From assembly GCF_003121585.1 (NCBI RefSeq), contig NZ_QEOO01000007.1:62001-126000 (forward strand): 64,000 nt of DNA, written 5' to 3'. The stretch comes from Nocardioides speluncae. GTDB taxonomy: Bacteria > Actinomycetota > Actinomycetes > Propionibacteriales > Nocardioidaceae. The translations under genes and the position numbers were made by a program. Under the pieces are notes generated by a model. It ran no database searches and was not told the origin of the DNA. It saw only the letters and a program-made list of their open reading frames with translations. Positions 42,418 to 48,932 of the stretch are shown piece after piece. How positions within the stretch are numbered: position 1 is the first letter of the stretch; each line of letters opens with the position of its first letter.

Positions 42418-42975
42418 GTGAGTGTTGACGATCTGATACTGCGCGCGAAGGACGGCGACCCGCAGGCCTGGCGTGAGCTGTACGCAGCTCACGCCGGGCG
42501 CCTTGTCGTCTGGCTCCGAACGCTGCCGACCGGCGACACCGCCGTGGCACCGGACGACCTGGCCGCCGAGGCCTGGCTGACCGCTGCCGAGAAAATTGCC
42601 GGCTTCTCGGGCTCCCGCTCGGAGTTCGCCGGCTGGCTGTTCGGGATCGCCCGCCTGCTCGCCACGAACGCGCGCCGCCGCAGCAACCGGCGCGCCACCT
42701 CACCGAGCGACCTGCTGCACGGACACGCCAGCGACCATCACCACCTCGCGCCGGTCCCGGACGTCGGCCACCAGGTGATCGGCGAGGAGTGGGTGCGCGG
42801 CGTACTCGCCGACCTGCCCCGCCGTGAGCGCGAGGTCGTCGCCTGCATGGATGTGGTCGGGCTGGACGTGGAGGGCACGGCCGTGGCGCTGGGCATGAGC
42901 CGTACGGCGGTGCGGGTCGCCCGGCACCGCGCGCTCACCCGGCTGCGCCGTACCGTCGTCCTCGCCCCGTCCTGA
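42418..42975 (+). CDS. ECF-type RNA polymerase sigma factor
   Basis: A 185-residue sigma-70-like protein. Region 2 is at about 8-75 (D-G-D-P-Q-A-W-R-E-L-Y, F-A-G-W-L-F-G-I-A-R) and region 4 at about 125-175 (L-P-R-R-E-R-E-V-V-A-C-M, then T-A-V-A-L-G-M-S-R-T-A-V-R-V). A His-rich linker, H-G-H-A-S-D-H-H-H-L, joins them and may bind metal. GTG start at 42418 with only a weak upstream ribosome site, which could mean coupling to the membrane protein gene 41 bp upstream. It probably governs that gene and others elsewhere. Confidence 0.88.
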   Translation: MSVDDLILRAKDGDPQAWRELYAAHAGRLVVWLRTLPTGDTAVAPDDLAAEAWLTAAEKIAGFSGSRSEFAGWLFGIARLLATNARRRSNRRATSPSDLLHGHASDHHHLAPVPDVGHQVIGEEWVRGVLADLPRREREVVACMDVVGLDVEGTAVALGMSRTAVRVARHRALTRLRRTVVLAPS

Positions 42976-42998
42976 ACCCCACTCGGTAGGTTGGCGCC

Positions 42999-44093
42999 AT
43001 GGCCACGCCACCTGCCGCAGAGGTCGACGCCGACGGCACTCCTGTACGCGTTTCCAGCCCGGACCGGGTGATCTACGAGGCGACCGGGCGCACGCCCGAG
43101 GTCACCAAGCTGATGGTCGCGGAGTACTACGCGAGCGTCGGCGACGGGATCATGCGGGCGCTGCGGAACCGGCCGACCGCGCTGGAGCGCTGGCCGTCCG
43201 GCGTACGCGAGGGGATGAAGCTCGCGACCGGTCCGCAGGACCGCAACGCCGAGGCGTTCTACCAGAAGCGGGTGCCCAAGGGCGCGCCCGACTACCTCGA
43301 GACCGCGACGATCACCTTCCCCTCCGGCCGGACCGCCGACGAGATCTGCCCGACCTCGCTCGCCGTCCCGGTGTGGTGCGCCCACATGGGCACGATCACC
43401 TTCCACCCATGGCCGGTCCGGTCCAGCGATGTCGACCGGCCCGACGAGCTGCGGATCGACCTCGACCCGCACGGCGACACGACCTGGTCCGACGTACTCC
43501 GGGTCGCCGGCGTCGCCCGGGAGCTGTTCGACGAGCTCGGCCTGGTGGCGTTCGCGAAGACCTCCGGCAAGGCCGGCGTCCATATCTACGTCCGGATCGA
43601 GCCGAAGTGGGAGTTCGTCGACGTCCGGCACGCCGCGATCGGCTTCGGCCGCGAGCTGGAGAAGCGCGACGCCGGCGTCACCACGGCCTGGTGGAAGGAG
43701 GAGCGGGGCGACCGGATCTTCGTGGACTTCAACCAGAACTGCCGCGACCGCACCATCGCCTCGGCGTACTCGCTGCGCCCGGCGCCCGGTGCGCCGGTCT
43801 CCACGCCGCTGACCTGGGAGGAGCTGGCAGAGGTCACCGACCCACGCGAGCTCAACCTGTTCACGGTCCCGGAACGGCTCGCCGCGCAGGGCGATGCCTG
43901 GGCCGCGATCGACGACGTGCACTCCTCGATCGAGCCGCTGCTGGCGCTGTTCGAGGAGCAGGGCTCGGTGGAGCTGAACTACCCACCCGACTACCCGAAG
44001 ATGCCCGGTGAGCCGCCGCGCGTGCAGCCGTCGAAGAAGGTCGAGGCGCACTGGGACGCCGACGGAAACCGAATCGAGGACGTGAGCCGATGA
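42999..44093 (+). CDS. LigD-type DNA polymerase/primase domain protein (stand-alone)
   Basis: A 364-residue archaeo-eukaryotic primase-like polymerase of the LigD family. The metal-binding pair is in L-R-I-D-L-D-P-H-G-D near residue 150, the nucleotide-binding region is F-A-K-T-S-G-K-A-G-V-H near 190, and a third Asp is in I-F-V-D-F-N-Q-N near 245. In bacterial end joining this activity adds or fills nucleotides at breaks. Here it is a separate gene without ligase or nuclease domains. A LigC-type ligase lies 3.7 kb downstream on the other strand, but no Ku gene is in the window. It overlaps the DUF664 gene by 4 nt. Confidence 0.92.
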   Translation: MATPPAAEVDADGTPVRVSSPDRVIYEATGRTPEVTKLMVAEYYASVGDGIMRALRNRPTALERWPSGVREGMKLATGPQDRNAEAFYQKRVPKGAPDYLETATITFPSGRTADEICPTSLAVPVWCAHMGTITFHPWPVRSSDVDRPDELRIDLDPHGDTTWSDVLRVAGVARELFDELGLVAFAKTSGKAGVHIYVRIEPKWEFVDVRHAAIGFGRELEKRDAGVTTAWWKEERGDRIFVDFNQNCRDRTIASAYSLRPAPGAPVSTPLTWEELAEVTDPRELNLFTVPERLAAQGDAWAAIDDVHSSIEPLLALFEEQGSVELNYPPDYPKMPGEPPRVQPSKKVEAHWDADGNRIEDVSR

Positions 44094-44650
44094 CCGAGGA
44101 CAACCGCAAGGCGCGCAACCCTGGCGAGCCGCCGAAGAGCGGGCCGGCGGGCGCCGAGCGCTGGGTGGGATTTCTGGACTGGGTGCGCGAGGAGATGATC
44201 GACGGCGTCCTCGGGCTGTCGGCTGCCGAGCAGCGGACCACCCGGCTGCGCTCCAGATGGACGCCGATCGAGCTGCTCTCGCATGTGACGCACATGGAGC
44301 AGCGGTGGTTCGTCTGGGGCTTCCTCGGCGAGCCGGTCGACGACCCGTGGGGCGACTGGTCGGTCGACGACCCGACCATCTCCAACCCCGACGGCCGCTG
44401 GGTGGTCGCCGACGAGGTCACCGCCGAGGAGCTGGTCGCGCGGCTGCGGGCGATCGGCGAGCGGACCCGGGCCATCCTCGCCGAGCACCCGCTGGACGCG
44501 ACCGGCGCGACGGGTGGGCGGTTCACCGAGAACCCGCCCACGCTGGAGTGGATCTGCTTCCACGTGCTCGCCGAGTACGCCCGGCACGCCGGCCACCTCG
44601 ACATCGCGGTCGAGCTCGGGCGCGGTCAGGCGCCCTCGACCACCTCGTAG
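44090..44650 (+). CDS. DinB/DUF664-family protein
   Basis: A 186-residue four-helix protein of the DinB-like DUF664 group. Potential metal His residues are in L-L-S-H-V-T-H-M-E and near the C-terminus in F-H-V-L-A-E-Y-A-R-H-A-G-H-L-D. Members of this superfamily in actinobacteria include mycothiol-dependent enzymes. The reaction here is unknown. It overlaps the polymerase gene by 4 nt (ATGA), so it is translated from the same message, although no repair role is evident. Its last 25 bp overlap the DUF4242 gene convergently. Confidence 0.85.
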   Translation: MTEDNRKARNPGEPPKSGPAGAERWVGFLDWVREEMIDGVLGLSAAEQRTTRLRSRWTPIELLSHVTHMEQRWFVWGFLGEPVDDPWGDWSVDDPTISNPDGRWVVADEVTAEELVARLRAIGERTRAILAEHPLDATGATGGRFTENPPTLEWICFHVLAEYARHAGHLDIAVELGRGQAPSTTS

Positions 44651-44880
44651 ATCTTGTCGGCGACCAGGCCGTGCGCCTCCCGGTGTACGGCGATCGCGGC
44701 GTCGGCGTCGGGCGCCTCGACCAGGCAGAAGACCTTCCCGTTGGCCTCGTCGACCCAGTAGCGCTGGTAGCTCACGCCGTACTCGCCCTGCGTGCCGAGG
44801 TCCGCCTGGTGGGCGCCGGCGACGTCGGCGACGGTCGCGCCGTCGGGCAGCTGCTCGTGTACATCCATGAAGAGTGGCAT
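44626..44880 (-). CDS. DUF4242 (SCO4226-like) small protein
   Basis: An 84-residue protein with a ferredoxin-like pattern: M-P-L-F-M-D-V-H-E, then A-D-V-A-G-A-H-Q-A-D, V-S-Y-Q-R-Y-W-V-D and V-F-C-L-V-E-A-P-D-A-D-A-A. SCO4226 of Streptomyces coelicolor, a member of this family, binds nickel; whether this one does is unknown, although the His and Asp of H-E and H-Q-A-D are present. I chose the ATG at 44880 (family length). It is divergent from the AraC regulator. Confidence 0.85.
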   Translation of the reverse strand: MPLFMDVHEQLPDGATVADVAGAHQADLGTQGEYGVSYQRYWVDEANGKVFCLVEAPDADAAIAVHREAHGLVADKIYEVVEGA

Positions 44881-44900
44881 CTGAGTTCTCCTTCTTGTTC

Positions 44901-44914
44901 GGCACTCGGGTGCC
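44901..44914. promoter_or_regulatory. Inverted repeat GGCAC-TCGG-GTGCC in the DUF4242/AraC gap
   Basis: Perfect 5-bp arms at 44901-44905 and 44910-44914 in the 59-bp divergent region. This is a plausible operator for the adjacent AraC regulator. No other signal in the gap is clear. Confidence 0.35.
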
Positions 44915-44939
44915 GGTTCTCGGTGACACACTGAGTCTC

Positions 44940-45953
44940 ATGCCGGGGCCGCTGGCGGGCCATGACCGAGCGCCCGCCGTACCTGACCCAGACCCCACGT
45001 CCGCACTCGCGGACGCGCTGGCCCGGCTGCGCCTGGAGGGCGCGATCTTCCTACGCGGCGAGTACTCCGAGGCGTGGGCCTACGAGTCCCTGCCTTCGGC
45101 CGACGCCGCCGCTGTCCTGGCGCCGGGCGGCGCCCGGGTCCTGCTGTTCCACGTGGTCGCGGCGGGCCGCTGCTGGGTCGAGGCGGGCGGTGAGCGGCAC
45201 TGGGCGCAGGCGGGCGACGTCGTCGTGCTGCCCTACAACGACGAGCACCGGATGGGTGGGGTGGCGCCCGCGAGCTGTGTGCCGATCGCTGCCCTGATCG
45301 ACGATCCGCCGTGGGAGCGGATGCCGGTGATCGAGCACGGCGAGGGCGGCGCCCGGACGTCGGTCGTGTGCGGCTACCTGACCTGCGAGGATCCGCTCTT
45401 CGACCCACGGCTGCGCGCCTTCCCACCGCTGTTCGTGGTGAGCCCGCCCGACGGCCCCGGCCGGGACTGGGTGCGCGCGAGCATCGACTACGCGATGGCG
45501 CAGACCGCCCAGATCTCGCCCGCCCGGTTCGAGGCGCCGGCCCGGGTGCCGGAGCTGCTCCTCGTCGAGATCCTCCGGCTGCACCTGGCCAGCGCGCCGG
45601 CCGCCGAGCGCGGCTGGGTCCGCGCGCTCCGCGACCCGGTCCTCGCGCCGGCACTCGCGGCGATCCATGGCTCGCCCGACCGTAAGTGGCGGGTGGCCAC
45701 CCTGGCCCGCGAGGCCAGCGTGTCGGAGTCACTGCTCGACGAGCGCTTCCGGGCGGTGCTCGGGGTCGCGCCGATCCGGTACCTCACCGAGTGGCGGATG
45801 CATCTGGCCGAAGATCTGCTCCGGTCGACCGAGCTGGGCCTGGCCGCGGTCGCGCGGCGGGTGGGCTACGACTCCGAGGTGGCGTTCAGCCGGGCGTTCA
45901 AGCGCGCCCACGGCGAGGCGCCGAGTGCCTGGCGTGTACGCCGGCCCCGGTAA
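44940..45953 (+). CDS. AraC-family regulator with N-terminal cupin
   Basis: A 337-residue regulator. Residues about 15-130 form a cupin-like sensing domain (F-L-R-G-E-Y-S-E-A-W, G-D-V-V-V-L-P-Y-N-D-E-H). Residues about 235-335 hold two AraC helix-turn-helix units (V-A-T-L-A-R-E-A-S-V-S-E-S, R-V-G-Y-D-S-E-V-A-F-S-R-A-F-K-R). I chose the ATG at 44940. This group commonly controls a neighbouring oxidoreductase or cupin gene. Here the divergent DUF4242 gene is the nearest target, across a small inverted repeat. Confidence 0.9.
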   Translation: MPGPLAGHDRAPAVPDPDPTSALADALARLRLEGAIFLRGEYSEAWAYESLPSADAAAVLAPGGARVLLFHVVAAGRCWVEAGGERHWAQAGDVVVLPYNDEHRMGGVAPASCVPIAALIDDPPWERMPVIEHGEGGARTSVVCGYLTCEDPLFDPRLRAFPPLFVVSPPDGPGRDWVRASIDYAMAQTAQISPARFEAPARVPELLLVEILRLHLASAPAAERGWVRALRDPVLAPALAAIHGSPDRKWRVATLAREASVSESLLDERFRAVLGVAPIRYLTEWRMHLAEDLLRSTELGLAAVARRVGYDSEVAFSRAFKRAHGEAPSAWRVRRPR

Positions 45954-45964
45954 CCCGAGGGCCC

Positions 45965-46330
45965 TCAGCCGAACGTCGCCAGCGCCAGGCCGACCAGCGG
46001 CGCGAGCACGGCGAGCCCGGCAAGTCCGGCCAGCCAGGCAACCAGCCCCTGCCGGACCGGGCCGCGATCGGCGAAGGCCGGGCGCCGGCGCAGCACGACC
46101 AGCGCGATGTACGCCGCACCCGCCAGCGCGACGAACAGCAGCACCGCGATGTACGCCGCGAGCGGCAGGCCGTCGGTCCAGGAACCGTCGCGCGCGTTGC
46201 CGGCGGCGTCCGGGTAGGAGTCCCGCCAGGTGTCGATCGCGAGCACGAACAGCAGCCCGAGCGCGGTACCGATCATCGCCGAGGCCGCGCCGATCACGCC
46301 GAGCGCGGCGCGCAGCGGATGAGCCGTCAT
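45965..46330 (-). CDS. Small integral membrane protein, three to four segments
   Basis: A 121-residue protein, mostly hydrophobic. Segments lie at about residues 8-32, 55-80 and 95-118, joined by short polar loops (W-R-D-S-Y-P-D-A-A-G-N and R-R-R-P-A-F-A-D-R). It starts M-T-A-H-P-L-R-A. It has no recognised family and converges on the AraC gene with 11 bp between stops. Two other small membrane genes follow upstream on the same strand, which suggests a common role in the membrane, but nothing more can be said. Confidence 0.65.
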   Translation of the reverse strand: MTAHPLRAALGVIGAASAMIGTALGLLFVLAIDTWRDSYPDAAGNARDGSWTDGLPLAAYIAVLLFVALAGAAYIALVVLRRRPAFADRGPVRQGLVAWLAGLAGLAVLAPLVGLALATFG

Positions 46331-46387
46331 GACCCGCAGTCTTCCGTGTTCTCGTTGCTCGAGCCGGACTTTGTCAGGGACCGGCCA

Positions 46388-46735
46388 CTAGCTGGCGGCG
46401 AACCAGACCAGGACGACGGCGAAGGTGAGCGGTGCGCTGGCGAGCACCGCGACGGCACCCTGTCGCGGCCCGGACATCGCGTCGAACGAGGCTCGTGCGC
46501 GCAGTGCCCAGAGGGCGAGATTGCTGGTCACCCAGGAGACCGGCAGCCAGGCGAGGCCGGCGGCGGCGAGGGCCAGCGGCAGCAGCGGGTCGAGCTGGCT
46601 GGTGGAGCCGGGCTCGAACCTGGCGACGGCGAGGGCGAGCAGCAGCCAGGCGAGGGTGCCGAGGATCGAGAGGTTGACGATCGCGTGCTGAGTGCCGCGT
46701 ACCGAGCGCGCCGCCGGGCTGGCCTGAGTGGCCAT
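46388..46735 (-). CDS. Small membrane protein
   Basis: A 115-residue protein with three hydrophobic segments (about 20-40, 48-70 and 92-112), starting M-A-T-Q-A-S-P-A-A-R-S-V. The ATG at 46735 overlaps the stop of the upstream membrane gene by 1 nt (TGATG), so both are translated from one message. A longer frame to 47161 exists but is the shadow of that upstream gene. Not assigned to a family. The 57-bp gap to the next gene carries no clear signal. Confidence 0.65.
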   Translation of the reverse strand: MATQASPAARSVRGTQHAIVNLSILGTLAWLLLALAVARFEPGSTSQLDPLLPLALAAAGLAWLPVSWVTSNLALWALRARASFDAMSGPRQGAVAVLASAPLTFAVVLVWFAAS

Positions 46736-47127
46736 CACTGGTGCATCGCGATCATGATCGGCACGCCGACGACACCGCCGGCGAGGAAGGCGAGCAGTCC
46801 CTGGACGAAGCCCGGCATCGCGGCGTACCAGGCGATCCGGCGCAGACCCGCCAGCAGCGCGCCGCCCAGCAGCCCGGACATGACCGCGGCCGCGGCGAGC
46901 AAGACGAGGGCGGCGACGCCGAGGATGGGGAGCAGCAGGATGTAGCCCTCCTCGCCCTCCGGCTGCATCGCCACCGCGAGACCGAGGACGGCCATGGCAG
47001 TAGCGATGGTGACCAGCACCGGGACGGCGGAGAGCGAGATCAGCGTCAGCACCGCCGAGCGCAGCGAGCGCGCGTTGGGGTCGGCGATGTGCAGTGGCGG
47101 GTGGACGGCGAGGTGCGGCTGGCTCAT
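46735..47127 (-). CDS. Small membrane protein
   Basis: A 130-residue protein. A polar N-terminus (M-S-Q-P-H-L-A-V-H-P-P-L) is followed by three or four hydrophobic segments from about residue 25 to 128. I chose the ATG at 47127 because upstream codons to 47175 look like leader. It is the first gene of a two-gene unit with the membrane protein at 46388. No motif is recognised. The paired arrangement of two small multi-segment proteins suggests a two-subunit membrane complex, but this is only an inference. Confidence 0.65.
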   Translation of the reverse strand: MSQPHLAVHPPLHIADPNARSLRSAVLTLISLSAVPVLVTIATAMAVLGLAVAMQPEGEEGYILLLPILGVAALVLLAAAAVMSGLLGGALLAGLRRIAWYAAMPGFVQGLLAFLAGGVVGVPIMIAMHQ

Positions 47128-47210
47128 GCAGGACAGCCTGTACCGGCGGCGCGCCGGCCAAACCGGTGCGCGCACCCGACCTGCCTAGTGCGCGCTACTC
47201 AGATCAGGGC

Positions 47211-47759
47211 TCAGACGCCGCTGATGCCCTCGCCCTCGCTGCCGGCCTGCTCGTCGAAGTTCTCGTGCTCCAGCAGGTGCAGCACGGGTACGCCGAGATG
47301 GCGGCGCGCGCGTGAGGTCCAGTCGACGTGGAAGAACTCGGCGACGACGTGCGGCCGGGTGAGGATGATCGCCTCGCGGCCGTCGACCTCCTTGACCTTG
47401 GTGGCCAGCGCGTCGACCGGACGGTCGTGGACCACCTGGCCGGTCGCGGTCGCCCCGGTCTCCTGCAGCCGCTTGAGCGTGGAGTCGAGGCAGGTGTTGG
47501 AGCGCTCCAGGCACTCGCGGCGTACCTCGGCGAGATCGACCTCGCGCAGCGCCAGCGCCGGGGCGGCCAGCACCTCGCCGGCAGCCAGCGACCCCATCGC
47601 TGCCTCGACCCGGCCCGCGGCGTCCTCGACCGGGATCAGCACGTGGTAGTGGACGGGCTGATCGAGGCCTTCGTGCAGCGATCTGACCTGTTGGGCGTCG
47701 GCGGCAGAGAGCTCCTGCTCCACCAGCAGGACTACGTCATAGTGCTCTTCATCAGTCAT
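47211..47759 (-). CDS. Hypothetical protein, possibly Usp/Rossmann-like
   Basis: A 182-residue soluble protein starting M-T-D-E-E-H-Y-D-V-V-L-L-V-E-Q-E-L. The first strand-helix unit, H-Y-H-V-L-I-P-V, and the C-terminal A-I-I-L-T-R-P-H ... L-G-V-P-V-L-H-L-L-E-H-E resemble the universal-stress-protein arrangement, but the G-x-x-G-x(9)-G ATP motif is not visible. It lies 22 bp from ligC on the same strand and may be its downstream partner. Function unknown. Confidence 0.65.
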   Translation of the reverse strand: MTDEEHYDVVLLVEQELSAADAQQVRSLHEGLDQPVHYHVLIPVEDAAGRVEAAMGSLAAGEVLAAPALALREVDLAEVRRECLERSNTCLDSTLKRLQETGATATGQVVHDRPVDALATKVKEVDGREAIILTRPHVVAEFFHVDWTSRARRHLGVPVLHLLEHENFDEQAGSEGEGISGV

Positions 47760-47781
47760 CCGAACCGCCTCCTCGCGGGGT

Positions 47782-48879
47782 TCAGCCGATACCGAGAATC
47801 TTACCCAGTTCGTAGCTCACAGGCTCCTCCAACTGCTCGTATCCGCAGGATTCCGGATCGCGGTCGGTGCGCCAGCGCTTGAAGTGCGCGGTGTGCCGGA
47901 ACCGCCGTCCCTCCATGTGGTCGTAGGCGACCTCGAGCACCCGCTCCGGCCGCAGCGGAATGAAGGAGAGGTCCTTGCCGGCGCTCCATCGGCTCTGGGT
48001 GCCGGGGACCCGGTCGGGGTTGGCGATCGCCCACTCCTGCCACTGCCCCCACGGGTGCTCGTCGAACCCGCACTCCAGCGGCTTCAGCTCCTCGATCAGC
48101 TCGGCTCGCCTGGCCCCGGTGAAGCTGGCGGAAACGCCGATGTGCTGGAGCTGGCCGTCGGCGTACAGGCCGAGCAGCAGGCTGCCGAGCAGCGGCTCCT
48201 CGGGCGTGGAGTTCTTGTGGTGGCGGTAGCCGGCGAGGACGACGTCGGCGGTGCGGTCGTGCTTGATCTTGAGCATGGTCCGCGAGTTGGGGGAGTACGG
48301 CGCGGTCAGCGGCTTGGCGACCACCCCGTCGAGCCCCGCCCCTTCGAACTGGGTGAACCACTCCTCCGCGACGGCCGGGTCGGTCGTCGTACGCGTCAGG
48401 TAGCAGGGACCATCGAGCCCTTGAAGCACTGTCTCCAGCTTGGCCCGGCGGTCGCTGAACGGCTGCTCGGTGTAGTCGGTGTCGTCGAGCGCCAGCAGGT
48501 CGAACGCCACGAAGCTCGCCGGCGTCTGCTCCGCCAGCAGGTCGACCCGCGACTTTGCCGGGTGGATCCGCTCCTGCAGCGTCTCGAACTCCAGCTTCGG
48601 CCCGATCGCGACGAACAGCTCGCCGTCCAGCACGCACCTGGCGGGAAGCTGGGCCCTGGCCGCCTCGACGACCTCGGGGAAGTAGCGGGTCAGCGGCTTG
48701 GTGTTGCGGCTGGCCAGCTCGACCTCGTCGCCGTCCTTGAACAGGATGCACCGGAACCCGTCCCACTTCGGCTCGAAGCTGAGCCCGCCGTACTTCCCCG
48801 GGTCCGCCAAGCTCGTGATCGGTCCCTTCACGCTCTTCGCCAGCATCGGCAGCACGGGCGGCATCACAGGTAGGTCCAC
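47782..48879 (-). CDS. ligC: ATP-dependent DNA ligase LigC
   Basis: A 365-residue ligase. The adenylated Lys is in motif I F-E-P-K-W-D-G-F-R near residue 33. Motif III is F-V-A-F-D-L-L-A-L, motif IV G-L-D-G-V-V-A-K and motif V M-L-K-I-K-H. An OB-fold region follows. I chose the GTG at 48879 (M-D-L-P-V-M-P-P-V-L-P-M-L-A-K), which matches the usual start of LigC proteins. An ATG at 48864 is an alternative. LigC is a back-up ligase that seals nicks, notably in base-excision or end-joining contexts with a LigD-type polymerase, as found at 42999. Confidence 0.93.
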   Translation of the reverse strand: MDLPVMPPVLPMLAKSVKGPITSLADPGKYGGLSFEPKWDGFRCILFKDGDEVELASRNTKPLTRYFPEVVEAARAQLPARCVLDGELFVAIGPKLEFETLQERIHPAKSRVDLLAEQTPASFVAFDLLALDDTDYTEQPFSDRRAKLETVLQGLDGPCYLTRTTTDPAVAEEWFTQFEGAGLDGVVAKPLTAPYSPNSRTMLKIKHDRTADVVLAGYRHHKNSTPEEPLLGSLLLGLYADGQLQHIGVSASFTGARRAELIEELKPLECGFDEHPWGQWQEWAIANPDRVPGTQSRWSAGKDLSFIPLRPERVLEVAYDHMEGRRFRHTAHFKRWRTDRDPESCGYEQLEEPVSYELGKILGIG

Positions 48880-48932
48880 GATTGGCCAGCGTAGCCGGGC
48901 GACCGGCCTCACGCCCCACGCTATGGTCAGCC

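Noticed and set aside
42999..48879. Complete non-homologous end-joining operon
   Set aside because: No Ku gene occurs in the window, and the polymerase and ligase genes are on opposite strands.
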